Assembly: GCA_020426505.1 (NCBI GenBank)
Contig: JAGQPX010000027.1
Span: 30,995 to 94,994 of the forward strand
Length of the DNA stretch: 64,000 nucleotides
From: Planctomycetaceae bacterium
GTDB taxonomy: Bacteria > Planctomycetota > Planctomycetia > Planctomycetales > Planctomycetaceae
Direction: 5' to 3'
In this document: piece after piece, positions 25,234 through 35,603 of the stretch
Numbering within the stretch: position 1 is the first letter of the stretch
Layout: the number at the start of each line of letters is the position of its first letter
Translations under genes and position numbers: made by a program
The notes under the pieces: model-generated
What the model saw: only the letters and a program-made list of their open reading frames with translations
Database searches by the model: none
What the model was told of the DNA's origin: nothing

Positions 25234-26007
25234 CTATTCTTTCGACGTCAGCATGGCTTTCATGTATTCGCGGTTCAGACGGGCGATGTGGGTGACGGAG
25301 ATGGCAGCGGGGCAGGCGGCTTCGCATTCGTAGGTGTTGGTGCAGGCGCCGAAGCCTTCCTCATCGTGCTGACTGATCATGGCCAGCACTCGCTTCTTTC
25401 GTTCGGGATGTCCCTGCGGGAGGTTGGCAAAGTGTGACACCTTGGCTGAGGTGAACAGCATGGCAGAAGCGTTCTTACAGGCTGCCACGCAGGCTCCGCA
25501 GCCGATGCACGCAGCTGCGTCCATTGCCTCTTCCTGATCCTGACTGGGGACCAGAATCGCGTTGCCATCGGGAGCCTGACCAGTTCTGACGGACACGTAT
25601 CCGCCCGACTGCACAATGCGGTCGAAGGCTGAGCGATCAACAACAAGGTCTCGCAGGACCGGGAAGGCTCGGGCACGCCAAGGCTCGATGACGATCGTGT
25701 CACCGTCCGCAAACCGCCGCATGTGAAGCTGGCATGTGGTCGTCTCATTGTCCGGCCCGTGAGCCTGACCGTTGATCACAACCCCGCACGTTCCGCAAAT
25801 GCCCTCACGACAATCATGATCAAAGGCGACAGGCTCCTCACCCGATTCGACCAGTTGCTCATTGAGAATGTCGAGCATCTCCAGAAAAGACATGTCCGGG
25901 GAGATGTCGCTCAATTGGTAGTTGCGAAACTCGCCCGGTATGTCAGCACTTGGCTGACGCCACACGCGGAGATTGAGCGAGAGGTTCTTCTTCACAGGGC
26001 TGATCAT
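25234..26007 (-). CDS. sdhB: Succinate dehydrogenase/fumarate reductase iron-sulfur subunit
   Basis: A 257-residue subunit with three Fe-S cluster sites. [2Fe-2S] ligands are C66, C71, C74 and C92 in [10 protein letters not shown] and TTTCQLH. The ferredoxin-like domain has [11 protein letters not shown] (167-177) and a second group, [12 protein letters not shown]. It passes electrons from the SdhA flavin to the cytochrome b subunit in complex II at the membrane. It is the last gene of sdhC-sdhA-sdhB, 81 bases after sdhA, with an inverted repeat in that gap. The order and the single cytochrome subunit fit the B-type (Bacillus/epsilonproteobacterial) complex. Confidence 0.95.
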   Translation of the reverse strand: MISPVKKNLSLNLRVWRQPSADIPGEFRNYQLSDISPDMSFLEMLDILNEQLVESGEEPVAFDHDCREGICGTCGVVINGQAHGPDNETTTCQLHMRRFADGDTIVIEPWRARAFPVLRDLVVDRSAFDRIVQSGGYVSVRTGQAPDGNAILVPSQDQEEAMDAAACIGCGACVAACKNASAMLFTSAKVSHFANLPQGHPERKKRVLAMISQHDEEGFGACTNTYECEAACPAAISVTHIARLNREYMKAMLTSKE

Positions 26008-26027
26008 GAGTATTGGGTTCTCAATTT

Positions 26028-26083
26028 TCAGTGCTCAGTTGCCAGTGGAAACGCTCGGCCTTTCTCTGAAGACTGAACACTGA
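26028..26083. repeat. CAGT-type inverted repeat between sdhA and sdhB
   Basis: TCAGTGCTCAGTTGCCAG (26028-26045) and the reverse complement of 26066-26083 agree at 14 of 18 positions. It is made of repeated CAGT/ACTG units, like the element at 63366-63412. Lying inside an operon, it may affect mRNA processing rather than termination. Confidence 0.45.
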
Positions 26084-26088
26084 CAATT

Positions 26089-28023
<1,935 letters not shown>

Positions 28024-28080
28024 TCCGTTTGTCCTGTCCGTCTGTTGTGATCGATTGTCCGATGGGGGTGTGAGTGAAAT

Positions 28081-28773
28081 TCAATGGGTTGCCGCTGATT
28101 CTGTCAGCGCCCAGGCAATCGGAAAGCTGGCAAACCCAATGGCGACGATCCAGCCGAAGGCGATCGAACACCAGTGAATCACCGGGGTGTACTTCGGGTG
28201 ATTGACCCCCAGTGATTGGAAGGCGCTGGCAAGTCCATGACTGACGTGAACGCCAAGAATGACGCTTCCGATGCAATACACAACCAACACCCGTGGGTCA
28301 CGCAGGATGATGCTCGCCTTGTGGTATTCGGAACCGGATGAAGCGAACTCGTTGCCCCACCACCACTCGAACTTGAAATCGCCCAAATGGCAGATCAGGA
28401 ATCCAAGCACGATCGCTCCGCTCCAGAACATCCAGACCTCGGGGGCGATCACACTGGCTGCAAGGCGTCCCCCTTTTTTGGACGAAGTTTTTGCGTAAGA
28501 CACCTTTCTGGCGGCAAAGTTGTCTCTCGAGAGCCGAACCGCGAGCAGGATGTGGATGATGAAGGCTGTGAAGAGGAACACTTCTGCGAAGAGCAGGAAT
28601 CCCTTCTGCTCGTGCAGGGTGTGAGCGTAATGGTCATACGCCTCCGGCCCCACATACAGGAGCAGATTTCCAGCGAGGTGGATGACCAAAAAGAAGCACA
28701 GGAAAAGCCCCGTGAGTCCCATCACGAACTTTCGCCCGATTGAGGACGAGAGGGCGGTCATCAGCCAGTTCAA
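28081..28773 (-). CDS. sdhC: Succinate dehydrogenase cytochrome b558-type subunit
   Basis: A 230-residue membrane protein with five predicted helices, the usual form for the di-haem single-subunit anchor. Likely haem-ligand histidines are in FLVIHLAGNLL, HILLAVRL, FLICHLGDFKF and HVSHGLASAFQSLG. It anchors SdhAB and exchanges electrons with menaquinone or a similar quinone. I accept TTG at 28773 because AGGAG precedes it by six bases and the product starts MNWLMTALSSSIGRKFVMGLTG, typical of the family; ATG at 28761 is the alternative. It is the first gene of the operon. Confidence 0.9.
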   Translation of the reverse strand: MNWLMTALSSSIGRKFVMGLTGLFLCFFLVIHLAGNLLLYVGPEAYDHYAHTLHEQKGFLLFAEVFLFTAFIIHILLAVRLSRDNFAARKVSYAKTSSKKGGRLAASVIAPEVWMFWSGAIVLGFLICHLGDFKFEWWWGNEFASSGSEYHKASIILRDPRVLVVYCIGSVILGVHVSHGLASAFQSLGVNHPKYTPVIHWCSIAFGWIVAIGFASFPIAWALTESAATH

Positions 28774-28845
28774 GGTTGGCTCCTCAGCTCAACAGCCGGT
28801 CAATTTCCAGGGAATGCAGTTCCAGTGAGAAGGAGCCGGGCGTCT

Positions 28846-28868
28846 GTCTCATATGGTCCCCATGAGAC
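28846..28868. promoter_or_regulatory. Hairpin upstream of sdhC
   Basis: GTCTCAT and ATGAGAC form a perfect 7-bp stem with a 9-base loop about 73 bases before the sdhC start. It may be an operator or leader structure; no regulator can be named. Confidence 0.25.
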
Positions 28869-29200
28869 ATCTTGCCGCGAGTCAAACCTCACACATCAAC
28901 TCCACTTGTTCGTCTGGGATTATAGGGCAGGGACGGACGACTTCAATCGAACGGTCTATTGGCAAGGTGCTGGATTGCAGACGCGGTTTTCTGCACTGCT
29001 GTCCGGAAGGTCGCAAACCCCTGTCCAACGGGAGAGACGGAGTGCTCGAGTGAGCGGGGTGATCCCGCAACAAGCGTCTGCTTCGCCCTTCGCTCCGCTC
29101 AGGGACGTACCTCTCCGTGCCAGAACCTCTAGACGTGCAACCAAACACAACTCCTCCCCCCTTGGGTGTGGATTTGGCTCTGGGAATAATGATCACGTGT

Positions 29201-29233
29201 GAACGGCCGCTTCCTGACGGGCGTGGCTCTGAT
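29201..29233 (+). repeat. 34-base dispersed repeat, copy D, in the 28774-29315 gap
   Basis: GAACGGCCGCTTCCTGACGG followed by GCGTGGCTCTGATT, close to copies A-C. The 542-base gap between sdhC and the permease otherwise contains short palindromes (for example GCGGGGTGATCCCGC near 29054) and no credible gene. The repeat lies about 80 bases before the permease start. Confidence 0.6.
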
Positions 29234-29315
29234 TCCAGAGGTGCCGTCTCACGCTTGCACTTGAAACGTGGACATCTTCAACTGCAGCTATTGCATTCAT
29301 GGACGACATCGACAC

Positions 29316-30638
29316 ATGCTCCGCTTTGCCTTCGCCAACCTGCTCAGTCGTCCGGGACGCACCGTGCTGTCGACGCTTGGACTCACGATCGCCGTCGCAG
29401 GCATGGTCGGACTGTTCGCCATCGCAGGCGGACTTGACGACATGCTCGAAGAGGGACTTGGCGAGGTGCCGGGCGTCGTCGTTCAGCAGCCGGGGGCTCC
29501 GATCCCGTTGTTCTCTTCACTCCCCGCAGATTGGGGAGCCGAGATGGCTGACATCGACGGCGTGCACGTCGTCAACCTGGAAGTTTGGGCTCGCGTTAAC
29601 CTGCTCGACGGTAAGACGATCTTCAGCCCCCCACGTTTGCTCGTCGGCTTCGACATTCCGAATCGATTACGACTCTGGAAACCGGTCTATCCGCCGCTCA
29701 TCGAAAATGGCCGCTTCCTCGACGAGTCGGACATTGGTCGCCGGCACGTTGTCATCAGCCGTCAGATTTCAGAAGACCTCGGCAAACAGGTCGGAGACTC
29801 CGTTGACGTCAATGGGCACGCGATGTCGATCATCGGCATCTATCACTCGGGAAAGCTCATTGTCGACATGTCGATGATCACCGATGCAGGGGTCGTTCGT
29901 GAGATGTCCCGCATCGAGCCGAACACAGTCAACTGTTTTTACCTCGAACCGGACGAAGGCGTCACAGCTGCCCAACTCAAAGAGCGTGTGCAAGCACACT
30001 TCGCCGGTCGCGAGCCGACTGCGTGGCGACCATCGGATATTGCGAAGTCGCTCACGATCCCCCCCAACTCGTTCGGCGAGCTCCTGACGAACATTGGAAA
30101 CCTGCTCGTCACGGATGCAGCAACCTCCGAGTCGTCTGACGAAGGTGAAACTCCGGCATTAACCACCAACGAAAAAGAGTCGGCCCCTGCGTTGGAAGTC
30201 CACTCTGTCGCTGAGTATGGAGACCGGTTCGCAGAGATGTCCGCGGACCTTGATCTCATCCTTGGACTGTTGACCGGTCTCGGCATGCTGATCGCGGTGT
30301 TTAGCATCCTCAACACCATGCTGATGAGCGTGACCGAGCGGACGATCGAGTTCGGCATCCTGCGCGCCAACGGTTGGTCACATGGCGACATCGTGCAATT
30401 GATCACCAGCGAGAGCGCGATCATCGGCCTCGCGGGCGGCGTACTGGGCGGCGTCCTCGGCTGGATCGGCACGCAGATCGTCAACACCGTCTGGGCAGAT
30501 CGGGCCCACCTCTATGCCGGCCCCATGTTGCTTACGTTCAGTCTTCTGTTCAGCATCATGGTCGGCATGCTCGGCGGCCTGTATCCCGCCATCCGAGCCG
30601 CCCGCCTGTCCCCCATGCAAGCCATTCGCAGGGGATAA
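29316..30638 (+). CDS. ABC transporter permease, MacB/FtsX family
   Basis: A 440-residue membrane protein with the four-helix topology of this family. One helix is near the N-terminus (VLSTLGLTIAVAGMVGLFAIAGGL), a long extracytoplasmic MacB_PCD-like domain follows (about 45-320), then three helices. The last part includes LGMLIAVFSILNTMLMSVTERTIEFGILRANGWSHGDIVQLITSES, which is the coupling-helix region, and the end MLGGLYPAIRAARLSPMQAIRRG. Such permeases use an ATPase partner for lipoprotein, peptide or antibiotic export or mechanotransmission. No ATPase gene is adjacent, so the partner is elsewhere. ATG at 29316 is preferred over the frame's earlier start at 29268. Confidence 0.88.
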   Translation: MLRFAFANLLSRPGRTVLSTLGLTIAVAGMVGLFAIAGGLDDMLEEGLGEVPGVVVQQPGAPIPLFSSLPADWGAEMADIDGVHVVNLEVWARVNLLDGKTIFSPPRLLVGFDIPNRLRLWKPVYPPLIENGRFLDESDIGRRHVVISRQISEDLGKQVGDSVDVNGHAMSIIGIYHSGKLIVDMSMITDAGVVREMSRIEPNTVNCFYLEPDEGVTAAQLKERVQAHFAGREPTAWRPSDIAKSLTIPPNSFGELLTNIGNLLVTDAATSESSDEGETPALTTNEKESAPALEVHSVAEYGDRFAEMSADLDLILGLLTGLGMLIAVFSILNTMLMSVTERTIEFGILRANGWSHGDIVQLITSESAIIGLAGGVLGGVLGWIGTQIVNTVWADRAHLYAGPMLLTFSLLFSIMVGMLGGLYPAIRAARLSPMQAIRRG

Positions 30639-30702
30639 GGCGACACGGTAGAATTACCAGCCTCGCGGCTAACTCATGTCATTTCCCCGAAATTCACTTG
30701 CC

Positions 30703-32262
30703 ATGACAACTGTTCTGAATGCGTCCCCGTTTTTGCGTCTTCATCCGGACGACAACATCGTCATCGCCAGGCGACAGGCCGCACAGGGCATCGATTGGTA
30801 CGATGGCAACGGTGCGGCTCCTGTCATGAGTCAGGAGCCGATCGACCTTGGGCACAAGATGGCCATATCACCGATTGCGAAGGGGCAGCCGGTTCGCAAG
30901 TTCGGGCAGATGATCGGCTTTGCGACCGAGGACATTGCCCCCGGTGAGTGGATTCACGGGCACAATCTGGGTGTCGGCGAACTCGGCACCGACTACGAGT
31001 TTGCGACCGACATTCCCCCCGCGCCGACTGCCGACGAGCAACTCTCGTTCATGGGCTACCGGCGCCCCAACGGCAAGGTCGCGACGCGCAACTACATCGG
31101 CATCATCAGCACCGTCAACTGCTCTGCCACTGCGTCGAAATGGATCGCTCAAGCGTTTGATGATGAGTTGCTCGCTCAGTACCCCAACGTGGACGGCGTC
31201 GTTGCGCTGGTGCACAACGGCGGCTGCTCGTTTCAGTTCGACGGCCCAGAGCATCGACAACTCGCGCGTGTGCTCGGCGGCTTCGCACGGCACCCGAACA
31301 TCGGCGCGTATCTCGTCGTCGGACTGGGGTGTGAAGCGTCGCAGCCTTCGTATCTCGTCGACCAGTATGACCTCGTGCAACTCGATCTCCCCGGTCAGAA
31401 GGAGCAGTTGCCGTTGGTGATGAACATTCAGGACGAAGGGGGCGTCCGCAAAACGGTCGACCGGGGCATCGCCGTGCTGAAAGAGATGCTCCCGGAAGCG
31501 AACAAGGTCGAACGCATGCCCATCCCGCTGAGCGAGTTGATCCTCGGCACCGAATGTGGCGGCAGCGATGGCAACAGCGGCGTCACGGCTAACCCTGCCC
31601 TTGGTGTGGCGAGTGACATGCTCGTCGGACAGGGCGGTACCTCCATCCTCGCAGAGGTCACCGAAATCTACGGTGGCGAGCATCTGCTGACCCGACGTGC
31701 CGTCAACGAGGCGGTCGGCCGCAAACTCATCGAACGCATCGAATGGTGGATCGACTACAGCGGCAAACTCGGCTCGGTCATCAACAACAACCCGTCGGTC
31801 GGTAACAAGAAGGGCGGACTCACGACCATTTATGAGAAATCGCTTGGCGCCATCGCCAAGGGAGGCAACTCGCCACTCCAAGCCGTCTATGAGTATGCGG
31901 AGCCGGTGACGGAGAAGGGCTTCGTCATCATGGACACCCCCGGCTTCGATCCCGCGTCAGTCACCGGCATGATCGCTGGCGGAGCACAGATCGTCTGCTT
32001 CACGACCGGTCGGGGGAGTTGCTTTGGTTGCAAGCCGGTCCCCACGATCAAGATCTCGACCAACACGCCCATGTTCGAGCGCATGCAGGATGACATGGAC
32101 ATCAATGCTGGCCGCATCCTTGATGGCGCCTCCGTCGAAGAAGTCGGACAGGAAATCTTCGACAAGATCATCGCTGTCGCCAGTGGCGAGAAGACCAAGA
32201 GCGAAGCCCAAGGCATCGGCGACGAAGAGTTCTGCCCCTGGGTCCCCGGCCCTGTGTTATGA
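30703..32262 (+). CDS. uxaA: Altronate/galactarate dehydratase family protein
   Basis: A 519-residue protein. It has an N-terminal SAF-type domain (RLHPDDNIVIARRQAAQG, then GHKMAISPIAKGQPVRKFGQMIG) joined to the large dehydratase domain (FMGYRRPNGKVATRNYIGIISTVNCSATAS). Conserved Cys and acidic residues occur in VGLGCEASQ, ILGTECGGSDGNSGVTANPALG and GRGSCFGCKPVPTIKISTN, the expected iron-binding segments. It would dehydrate D-altronate (or galactarate) to the 2-keto-3-deoxy acid in uronate breakdown. No other uronate gene is near. ATG at 30703 is chosen; ATG at 30676 is also possible. Confidence 0.88.
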   Translation: MTTVLNASPFLRLHPDDNIVIARRQAAQGIDWYDGNGAAPVMSQEPIDLGHKMAISPIAKGQPVRKFGQMIGFATEDIAPGEWIHGHNLGVGELGTDYEFATDIPPAPTADEQLSFMGYRRPNGKVATRNYIGIISTVNCSATASKWIAQAFDDELLAQYPNVDGVVALVHNGGCSFQFDGPEHRQLARVLGGFARHPNIGAYLVVGLGCEASQPSYLVDQYDLVQLDLPGQKEQLPLVMNIQDEGGVRKTVDRGIAVLKEMLPEANKVERMPIPLSELILGTECGGSDGNSGVTANPALGVASDMLVGQGGTSILAEVTEIYGGEHLLTRRAVNEAVGRKLIERIEWWIDYSGKLGSVINNNPSVGNKKGGLTTIYEKSLGAIAKGGNSPLQAVYEYAEPVTEKGFVIMDTPGFDPASVTGMIAGGAQIVCFTTGRGSCFGCKPVPTIKISTNTPMFERMQDDMDINAGRILDGASVEEVGQEIFDKIIAVASGEKTKSEAQGIGDEEFCPWVPGPVL

Positions 32263-32279
32263 GGAGACCCGTCGTCTCC
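32263..32279. repeat. GGAGAC palindrome, copy 2
   Basis: GGAGACCCGTCGTCTCC, a perfect 6-bp stem, fills much of the 28-base gap between the stop of the altronate dehydratase gene and the converging WD40-caspase gene. It nearly matches 7822-7838 and may act as a shared stop or stabiliser. Confidence 0.45.
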
Positions 32280-32290
32280 GCTCGCCCTTC

Positions 32291-35200
32291 TCAGCGACCG
32301 GTGGTCAATGGGAATGAGCGGATCGTCGTTGGTTTGGCGGTGACGGGGTGCTGTTTGCCGCCGGTCAGTTCTTTCACCCGATCCGTCACGTACAAATCCA
32401 GTTCGTTGAAGTAAACGTGGGTGTCTTTGTTCGTGTCCGCCTTGCCTTCGAGGCCTTCACAGACTGCGAGTGTGAACATTCCATTTTGATTGTCGGGACT
32501 TTCCAGTGAGAATTCCTGGCCCATCGATGATGCCATGACCACCACGCCGTAGTCATCGGTGGCGAGGTCGCGAACGAGATCATCTGTCGGTGCGCCGACG
32601 GCTTTTCGCCGATCGCCTCCACTTGAACCGGCATGGCAGGCATCCAGCATCACGATCATCCGACCGGGGGTGCCTTGCAGGACACTCTTGATTTGAGCAT
32701 CGGGCACACCGCTCAGCAGAAGCGGATTCTCCGGATCGACATCACACGGCAGCAGGTAAAGGTTTCCAAGTTCATCACGGTCGCCGTGACCTGAGAAGAA
32801 CAGCACACCAACATCGTGTTGCGTCATTTGCTGTTTCAGCCAGATGAGTCCTGCAAGGATTCCCTTTTGCGTCGCCTCCTTGTCAACAATGAGCTTGGTA
32901 TCAACTGACCGGTACAGCCCGACTGCCTGTTCCTGAAACGTCTTTGCCAAACGTCGCGCATCATCGTCTGCAAAGTTGAGTTTGAGTGATTCGACGTCGT
33001 AGTCGGCGACACCGATGGCCAGCACGTACAACCGGGGCAACGTCGGCGCGACCGTTGCTGATCGATAGGTCACGTGAATCTCATTCGAGAGCGCATGACT
33101 GGCTGTGCTGTCCGCTTTGGCCTGAATCACATGTTCGACCCCGGGGATGAGGGGCACATAGAAGCGGTGCGTCACTGACTGCGACTCGCCATCGACTTGT
33201 TTTTCCCCCGCCTTTCCGTCGAGAGGGCGACCGTCAATCAGCAGTTGGACCGCAGTGATGGGATTGTCGCCTCGCTGAGTCGCGCGAACCCGGACGGTGA
33301 TTTCTGCATCGTCACTCATGACGTTCGGCTCGCTGGGCGAAACGATTTCGACCACCGGCGGCAGGCTCGCAGCGATGGACTGGACCGGTCCGTGGGTTCC
33401 TGCTTTTTCAAGGGCCGCCGCGACGCTTCCGGTCTTCAACAGGAGTTTGATGACATCCGGACGGTAGAACTGTTTGTGGAACTGAGCCGCGGGATAGAAC
33501 GACGCAAGTTTGTCATGACCATTATTGATGTGCCATCCCATCAGTCGCTCACCGCCGGGCGAAGCGGCGTAGTACCCCTGCGGGGTCCAGGCAATCCAGT
33601 CATCACCGGCAAAAAACAGGCTGAGCAATGGATCGAGGTCCCGATAGATCGGAAACGTGTCACCCACAAGATCAAAATCCAACGGGGTGTCGTTTCCCTC
33701 ACGGCGGACGTTCAACCAGATCGTCTCGTCCTTTCCGACAGCAAGGTCCTTGACGTCCTTCGCCGGATGAAGATCGTCTTTTGATGATCCTGCTGACAGG
33801 ATCACATCACCCCGCTTCAATCTCCCGTCCAGGAGCGCCGGAGCATTGGAGACGAATCCGGTGACCTGAAGCCCCTCTTCCACTTGTTTGAGATAGACGC
33901 CCAGCCCCGTATACGAGGGAGGAACGATATTCCAGATACGGACCGTCATGTCCCCGGACGCTGAGAGCAGATACCGCCCGTCCGAGGAAGGCGCAACTCC
34001 CAAAACCATGCTCTGATGCCCCTTACACTCCTGAAGGAGTCGACCGCTCGTCAAGTCGTGGATGCTTAGGGAAAACGACGACCCGACAACTGCTCGATTA
34101 TCCGGCAGGACCGAGTAACTCGCGACAATATCGGTGTCCTGGTCAGACTCATCGGGTTTCAGTTGAGCGACGACCTGCTCACCGTTTCGAACGTCCACGA
34201 TTGTTTTTCCGGAGGGGACGAGCTTTGTAGAAAGCTGTTCGGTCGATGCACGTTGCCAACTCCGTGGATCTTCTGCGGAGATCGCGTCTCCCCATTGCAG
34301 GGTCGTGACGTCAAACGAGTAGTCCAGCGGCCGGAAATTGTTGTGGATCGGGAGTTCGAATCGCTCTCCCCACGCGATCGATGTCCCATCCGGACTCCAG
34401 CCGGCTGCCCACTTCGACGCCCCGGAACCGGTAAAGGACTGAATTGTTTTGCCGGTCGCGAGTTCGAGGAGCTCAATGATGCCGGTCGCACCACCTGCAG
34501 CCACGGTCGTTCCACCGGGAGAAATGTTCGCTCTGAGACAAGCAGCCGCCTTACCTGTGTACTCCACCTCCAATTGACCGGTGACCGGATTCAACAGGCC
34601 GGACTTCACCGTTCCCTGAAGCGACATTGAACTGAAGAGCAGTTGAGTGTCATTCGGAACGAACTTGATCACCGCGACCAGATTCTCTCCGAAATCGTTG
34701 AATGTCTGATTCAGATTCCCTTGTTTGTCCCAGATCCGAATCGTTTGATCGTAACTCCCGGTCACGATTTTCGTGCCATCGTGTGACCAGTCGATGCACT
34801 GGATCGCGTCCGTGTGTCCGCTGAGCACCGCCTGACGCTCACCAGTACGGACTGACCAGACGGCACCTGTTCCGTCGTAGGAGCCGGTCGCCAACAGTTC
34901 TCCGTCAGGCGAGAACACGACGCCGTAAACATCCTTCTTGTGCCCTTCGAAGGTGTGTTCCGACTCCCCGGATTCGAGATTCCAGATTCTTACGGTCCCG
35001 TCAGACGATCCCGAGGCCAATCGACTCCCGTCCGACGAGAACGCCAGATCCTGAACCGCGTCCGTGTGCCCCAGCATTCGACGAGTAATCTGTTGTCGGG
35101 ACAGGGAAATGAGCGTCACTGGCCCATAATCGTCCTCCGGGCTCCCGTAACCTCCAATCGCCAGCGTGTCTCCGTCGGGTGAGATGGCAGCCGCATAGAT

Positions 35201-35473
35201 CATCCCGACTGATCCGGTGCCGATTGACGGACGAATGACATGCAATGTTTGTCCGCTGGCCACATCCCAGACACGGATCGTCTTGTCGTCGGAAGCCGAA
35301 ATCAGTTGCTTGCCATCCGGAGTAAACAGCACGTCTCGAATAACAGATGTGTGCCCGCCCGCATCCAAAGCAAGAATCGGAACATCGTCGTCAGCCACGG
35401 TGGTCGCCGAAATGAGACCGGCAAGACAATAGTGCAGAACGACCAACCGCCGCCGCATAAACCATTCGCGCAT
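32291..35473 (-). CDS. Secreted WD40-PDZ-caspase protein
   Basis: A 1060-residue protein with a signal peptide (MRRRLVVLHYCLAGLISATTVA). About 30-530 hold WD40 repeats (LISASDDKTIRVWDVASGQ and similar units, at least seven). A PDZ-like module follows (TGFVSNAPALLDGRLKRGDVILSAG), then the segment DDWIAWTPQGYYAASPGGERLMGWH and an Ig-like region (about 700-800). A caspase-fold domain runs from about 820, with the catalytic dyad His896 in FFSGHGDRD and Cys946 in MLDACHAGSSGG. Caspase-like peptidases cleave after basic or acidic residues, and the propeller is expected to recruit partners. The upstream paralogue lies 130 bases away on the same strand. Confidence 0.88.
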   Translation of the reverse strand: MREWFMRRRLVVLHYCLAGLISATTVADDDVPILALDAGGHTSVIRDVLFTPDGKQLISASDDKTIRVWDVASGQTLHVIRPSIGTGSVGMIYAAAISPDGDTLAIGGYGSPEDDYGPVTLISLSRQQITRRMLGHTDAVQDLAFSSDGSRLASGSSDGTVRIWNLESGESEHTFEGHKKDVYGVVFSPDGELLATGSYDGTGAVWSVRTGERQAVLSGHTDAIQCIDWSHDGTKIVTGSYDQTIRIWDKQGNLNQTFNDFGENLVAVIKFVPNDTQLLFSSMSLQGTVKSGLLNPVTGQLEVEYTGKAAACLRANISPGGTTVAAGGATGIIELLELATGKTIQSFTGSGASKWAAGWSPDGTSIAWGERFELPIHNNFRPLDYSFDVTTLQWGDAISAEDPRSWQRASTEQLSTKLVPSGKTIVDVRNGEQVVAQLKPDESDQDTDIVASYSVLPDNRAVVGSSFSLSIHDLTSGRLLQECKGHQSMVLGVAPSSDGRYLLSASGDMTVRIWNIVPPSYTGLGVYLKQVEEGLQVTGFVSNAPALLDGRLKRGDVILSAGSSKDDLHPAKDVKDLAVGKDETIWLNVRREGNDTPLDFDLVGDTFPIYRDLDPLLSLFFAGDDWIAWTPQGYYAASPGGERLMGWHINNGHDKLASFYPAAQFHKQFYRPDVIKLLLKTGSVAAALEKAGTHGPVQSIAASLPPVVEIVSPSEPNVMSDDAEITVRVRATQRGDNPITAVQLLIDGRPLDGKAGEKQVDGESQSVTHRFYVPLIPGVEHVIQAKADSTASHALSNEIHVTYRSATVAPTLPRLYVLAIGVADYDVESLKLNFADDDARRLAKTFQEQAVGLYRSVDTKLIVDKEATQKGILAGLIWLKQQMTQHDVGVLFFSGHGDRDELGNLYLLPCDVDPENPLLLSGVPDAQIKSVLQGTPGRMIVMLDACHAGSSGGDRRKAVGAPTDDLVRDLATDDYGVVVMASSMGQEFSLESPDNQNGMFTLAVCEGLEGKADTNKDTHVYFNELDLYVTDRVKELTGGKQHPVTAKPTTIRSFPLTTGR

Positions 35474-35603
35474 GATGACTTCCCCGACCTCACCTCAGAC
35501 GACAGTCTGCTTCGCAGTCACCTGCCCGGCTCCTGCTAATCTCTTCCATCGTAAACGCTCGGAGTTCGAAAATCTTCTCACGAGGCAAGACCATTGGACG
35601 ATA

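Noticed and set aside
30868..31881. 337-codon minus-strand frame
   Set aside because: Antisense shadow of the altronate dehydratase gene, typical of high third-position GC.
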